A DNA stretch of 7,348 bases from JAUJNH01 sp038253125 (GTDB lineage: Bacteria > Actinomycetota > Acidimicrobiia > Acidimicrobiales > JAUJNH01). Both the position numbers and the translations under genes were made by a program. Shown here piece after piece: positions 4,707-7,348 of this stretch (positions are counted from its first letter, which is position 1; each line of letters begins with the position of its first letter). The stretch spans positions 1 through 7,348 of the forward strand of contig JBBSHM010000113.1 of assembly GCA_038253125.1 (NCBI GenBank), read 5' to 3'. Below the pieces are notes generated by a model. The model made no database searches and was not told the origin of the DNA. It saw nothing but the letters and a program-made list of their open reading frames with translations.

Positions 4707-6323
4707 GTGAACCTGGACTACTCCGCCGCCTCGTGCGCCATCGGTGGCCAGAGCCAGGTCGCCACCGAGGCGGCCCGGCGCCGCACGTTCGCCATCATCA
4801 GCCACCCCGATGCCGGAAAGACCACGCTCACCGAGAAGTTCCTGCTGTACGCCGGGGCCATCCTCGAGGCCGGGGCCGTGCGCTCGCGGGGGGCGCGGCG
4901 GCGGGCCACGTCGGACTACCTGGCCATGGAGCAGCAGCGCGGCATCTCCATCACCTCCACCGTCCTGCAGTTCTCCTACCGCGGCGTGGTGTGCAACCTG
5001 CTGGACACCCCCGGCCACCGCGACTTCTCCGAGGACACCTACCGGGTCCTGTCGGCGGCCGATGCCGCGGTGATGGTCCTCGACGCGGCCAAGGGCATAG
5101 AGCCGCAGACCCGCAAGCTGTTCGAGGTGGCCCGGGCCCGCCACCTGCCCGTGCTCACCTTCCTGAACAAGTTCGATCGCCCGGGCCGCGAGGCGCTGGA
5201 GCTGCTGGACGAGATCGAGAGCCAGATCGGGCTGGTCCCGACACCGGTGACCTGGCCGGTGGGCATCGCCGGCGAACTGCAGGGGGTGGTCGACCGGCGC
5301 ACCGGCGATCTCGTCCGCTTCCTGCGCACCACCGGTGGCGCCACCGCCGCACCCGAGGAGGTGGTGGCGCCCGAGCGGGCCACCGCCGAGCTGGGGCCGG
5401 CTTGGGTCCAGGCGCATGAGGAGCTGGGCCTGCTCGACGCCGTCGGCGCCAACCTCGACGCCGCCTCGTTCCTGGCCGGCACCACCACGCCGCTGTTCGT
5501 CGGCTCGGCCCTCACCAACTTCGGGGTGCGGATGCTGCTCGACGGCCTCATCGACCTCGCCCCCGGGGCCACGCCGCGGCTCGACGCCGAAGGCGAGCTG
5601 CGCCCGGTGGAGGACGCCTTCGCCGGCCAGGTCTTCAAGGTGCAGGCCAACATGGACCCGGCCCACCGCGACCGGGTGGCGTTCGTGAGGGTGAGCAGCG
5701 GCCGCTTCCAGCGGGGCGCCACGCTCACCCACGAGCCCACCGGCAAGCGGGTCACCACCAAGCACGCGGCGACCGTCTTTGGGGCCGAGCGCGAGACGGT
5801 GGAGGAGGCCTTCCCAGGCGACGTCGTGGCCCTGGTGAACGCCGCCGGCCTGCGGGTGGGCGACACCCTCTACGAGGGGCGGCCGGTGCGCTTCCCACCG
5901 ATCCCCGCCTTTGCCCCCGAGACCTTCGCCACGGTGCGAGTCAGCGACACCGGCCGCAGCAAGCAGTTCGGCCGGGGCCTCCTCCAGCTCGACGAGGAGG
6001 GTGTGGTTCAGGTGCTGCGCGACCCGGACGGGCTCGACCCCACCGTCGTCGTCGCCGCCGTCGGCCCGCTGCAGTTCGAGGTCTTCCGCCACCGGATGGC
6101 CGAGGAGTTCGGCGCCCCCGTGGAGATGCTGGCGACCTCGCACGTGCTCGCCCGCCGCACCGACAAGGACAGCCTGGCCGAGCTGCGGCGCCAGCACGGC
6201 CTCAAGGTGCTCACCCGGGCCGACGGAACGCTCCTGGCCCTGTTCGAGTCGCCCTACAACCTGGCCCGGCTCGGGCGCGACAAGCCCGAGCTCACCCTCG
6301 AAGCCATCATCGCCACGTCCTAG
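4707..6323 (+). CDS. prfC: Peptide chain release factor 3 (RF3), translational GTPase, 538 aa
   Basis: Cytoplasmic GTPase that removes RF1/RF2 from the ribosome after peptide release. G motifs are all present: G1 SHPDAGKTT (32-40), the G2 region QQRGISITST (76-85), G3 DTPGH (100-104), G4 NKFD (154-157) and G5 SAL (267-269). The domain II barrel (~300-390) contains the FKVQANMDPAHRDRVAFVRV stretch. The C-terminal domain (~405-535) carries GPLQFEVFRHRMAEEFGAPV, typical of RF3 rather than EF-G. Length is close to the usual ~528 aa. About 14 more residues precede the conserved ARRRTFAIISHPD than in E. coli. GTG 4707 is the start: a purine-rich ribosome binding site (GAGGACGAGGAG) ends 4 nt before it, and no later start precedes the conserved domain. 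It stands alone on this strand, divergent from soxR, with the structured leader upstream. Confidence 0.96.
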   Translation: MNLDYSAASCAIGGQSQVATEAARRRTFAIISHPDAGKTTLTEKFLLYAGAILEAGAVRSRGARRRATSDYLAMEQQRGISITSTVLQFSYRGVVCNLLDTPGHRDFSEDTYRVLSAADAAVMVLDAAKGIEPQTRKLFEVARARHLPVLTFLNKFDRPGREALELLDEIESQIGLVPTPVTWPVGIAGELQGVVDRRTGDLVRFLRTTGGATAAPEEVVAPERATAELGPAWVQAHEELGLLDAVGANLDAASFLAGTTTPLFVGSALTNFGVRMLLDGLIDLAPGATPRLDAEGELRPVEDAFAGQVFKVQANMDPAHRDRVAFVRVSSGRFQRGATLTHEPTGKRVTTKHAATVFGAERETVEEAFPGDVVALVNAAGLRVGDTLYEGRPVRFPPIPAFAPETFATVRVSDTGRSKQFGRGLLQLDEEGVVQVLRDPDGLDPTVVVAAVGPLQFEVFRHRMAEEFGAPVEMLATSHVLARRTDKDSLAELRRQHGLKVLTRADGTLLALFESPYNLARLGRDKPELTLEAIIATS

Positions 6324-6351
6324 GCGGCGGCAGGCCAGGCGCGGCGTCGTC

Positions 6352-6795
6352 TCAGGTCAGCGACAGGACCAGCAGGGCGGCGGCGCCCAGCCAGCAGACG
6401 ATGCCGAGGGCGGCCGCCGCCACCCAGGCCCCATCGTCCAGGTCGGGCTGGAGGGGGCCCTGCCAGTGCTGTATGCCGAGGTGGGCCAGTCGCCACAAGG
6501 CCGGCACCAGCACGACGAGGTTGAGGACAGGGACGGCGGCGAGCACGGCGGTGCGCCGCTCCAGGCCGACCACGGGGCCCCGCCACCACAACCCCGCCGG
6601 CGCCCCGATCAGGATGGCCGCCGCCGCCGCCACCCCGAGCGGGCGCCACAGGATCCCGCCGACCGGCGGCACGATCAGCAGCAGCCCGACCAGGACGATG
6701 CCCCGGAGATCGGTGAGCTGGTGGCGCCGGCGCCACGCCGGATCACTGCGGCGGGCCCGGGCCTCGGCGATCGTGACCTTGTCCGTATCCCCCAC
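6352..6795 (-). CDS. Small integral membrane protein of unknown function, four predicted helices, 147 aa
   Basis: No family was recognised. The protein has a basic, soluble N-terminus (residues 1-30, with a WRRRHQLTD stretch). Four hydrophobic segments follow at about 31-49, 52-71, 82-102 and 122-146, separated by short loops. The loops include an RR pair at 80-81 and an acidic PDLDDGAW stretch at 117-124. The start is taken as GTG 6795; no good ribosome binding site precedes it, and no ATG is available in frame, so a leaderless transcript is possible. The gene is convergent with prfC, whose stop is 28 bp away, and divergent from the proline-rich protein. No terminator hairpin was seen between it and prfC. 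The codon pattern and clear helix periodicity support a real gene. Confidence 0.72.
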   Translation of the reverse strand: MGDTDKVTIAEARARRSDPAWRRRHQLTDLRGIVLVGLLLIVPPVGGILWRPLGVAAAAAILIGAPAGLWWRGPVVGLERRTAVLAAVPVLNLVVLVPALWRLAHLGIQHWQGPLQPDLDDGAWVAAAALGIVCWLGAAALLVLSLT

Positions 6796-6887
6796 GCCGG
6801 GTCACGCTCGCACATCGGCGCCGCCTGTACCCAAGTCCGGGCGGCCTCGCGCTGGCCTCGACGCCGACGCGTGCGACGATTGAGCCG
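6796..6887. other. Short divergent intergenic region
   Basis: These 92 bp lie between the starts of the four-helix protein and the proline-rich protein. No strong -35/-10 pair, ribosome binding site or dyad stands out. The lack of a purine-rich site before either start suggests that both genes may have very short leaders. Confidence 0.5.
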
Positions 6888-7348
6888 ATGATCGACGACG
6901 GCCCGGGAGGTGTCCCTTCGACGGAGGGCCGACCGCAGCGACCGGAAGACGCGTTGAGCGGGAACCGGCGCAGCTGGCCGTACGAACCCGTCGACCTGCC
7001 GCCTCCGCTCCCGCCGGTCAGACCGTCCACCGAGGCGCCTCCCGTCCAGGAGCCGCCTGCGGCCCCACCGGCCATCTCCCGCCGGGCGGTGATCCTGCTG
7101 GCCATCGGCGGCGCGGTGGCGCTGCTGCTCACCTCACTCGCCGTCGGTGACTGGTGGGTGCGCAACACCGAGATGCAGACGCTGCTCGGTCGGGTCGAGC
7201 GGGCCGAGCGGGCCCAGCTGCCGGCCATCCAGGACATCGGGCCGCTGCTCGACCTGTGCCTGGAGGAGGCAGCCGGTGGCGACCAGGGGGCGTGCGACAC
7301 CGTCGCCATCCGACAGGGCGCCGAGAACGCTCTTCCCCAGCTGCGCCA
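6888..7348 (+). CDS. Proline-rich single-pass membrane protein, C-terminus cut by window edge
   Basis: The frame opens at ATG 6888 and is still open at the window end (153 full codons). Residues 1-62 are hydrophilic and proline-rich (LPPPLPPVRP, APPVQEPPAAPP), probably cytoplasmic and disordered. RR at 65-66 and a hydrophobic helix at ~67-86 (AVILLAIGGAVALLLTSLAV) predict one membrane segment with the C-terminus outside. After it comes an amphipathic, possibly coiled-coil stretch (~93-110, RVERAERAQ). Next is a small region with two cysteines (124 and 136) that could form a disulphide. The layout is common among actinobacterial secreted or anchored proteins of unknown function. No named family was recognised. 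There is no clear ribosome binding site. Confidence 0.65.
   Translation, partial: MIDDGPGGVPSTEGRPQRPEDALSGNRRSWPYEPVDLPPPLPPVRPSTEAPPVQEPPAAPPAISRRAVILLAIGGAVALLLTSLAVGDWWVRNTEMQTLLGRVERAERAQLPAIQDIGPLLDLCLEEAAGGDQGACDTVAIRQGAENALPQLR

Noticed and set aside
4575..6197. A 540-codon open frame on the minus strand opposite prfC
   Set aside because: It mirrors the prfC codons in a GC-rich genome, is low in hydrophobic pattern and rich in G/H/V/Q runs, and has no recognisable motif. prfC on the plus strand has all G motifs.

Overview
The window looks like chromosomal DNA of a high-GC actinobacterium-like organism. This is inferred from the strongly GC-rich codon third positions, the GTG starts, and the style of the ECF sigma factor, the ABC exporter and the SoxR-like regulator. 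No mobile element, CRISPR array, tRNA or rRNA was seen. Seven protein genes are supported. Two run off the window edges.

Left part (1-1640): an ECF sigma factor on the minus strand, cut by the left edge, is divergent from a small membrane fatty-acid desaturase on the plus strand. The 275-bp gap between them holds an 11-bp inverted repeat beside the sigma start, a possible ECF-type promoter and an 18-bp perfect palindrome. After the desaturase come two tandem ~60-bp units, each able to fold into a long GC-rich hairpin, at the convergent junction with the next gene.

Centre (1640-4710): three minus-strand genes read in the order soxR, ABC exporter, SUKH-like small protein. SoxR carries a complete [2Fe-2S] cysteine cluster motif. 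The 72-bp gap between soxR and the exporter contains a promoter with the overlong 19-bp spacer typical of MerR-family targets and a dyad in the SoxR-box position. The sequence therefore argues for a redox-sensing switch (SoxR) that turns on an exporter, possibly with the small downstream protein co-transcribed. A second dyad lies upstream of soxR.

Right part (4543-7348): prfC (peptide chain release factor 3) is divergent from soxR. It is preceded by a leader with four complementary CTGTCG/CGACAG arms that could form alternative RNA hairpins, a candidate cis-regulatory element. Convergent to prfC is a small four-helix membrane protein of unknown function. Divergent from that is the start of a proline-rich, single-pass membrane protein, cut by the right edge.

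The best leads are the SoxR-box promoter of the exporter, the prfC leader RNA, the hairpin repeats and the inverted repeat at the sigma-factor gene.
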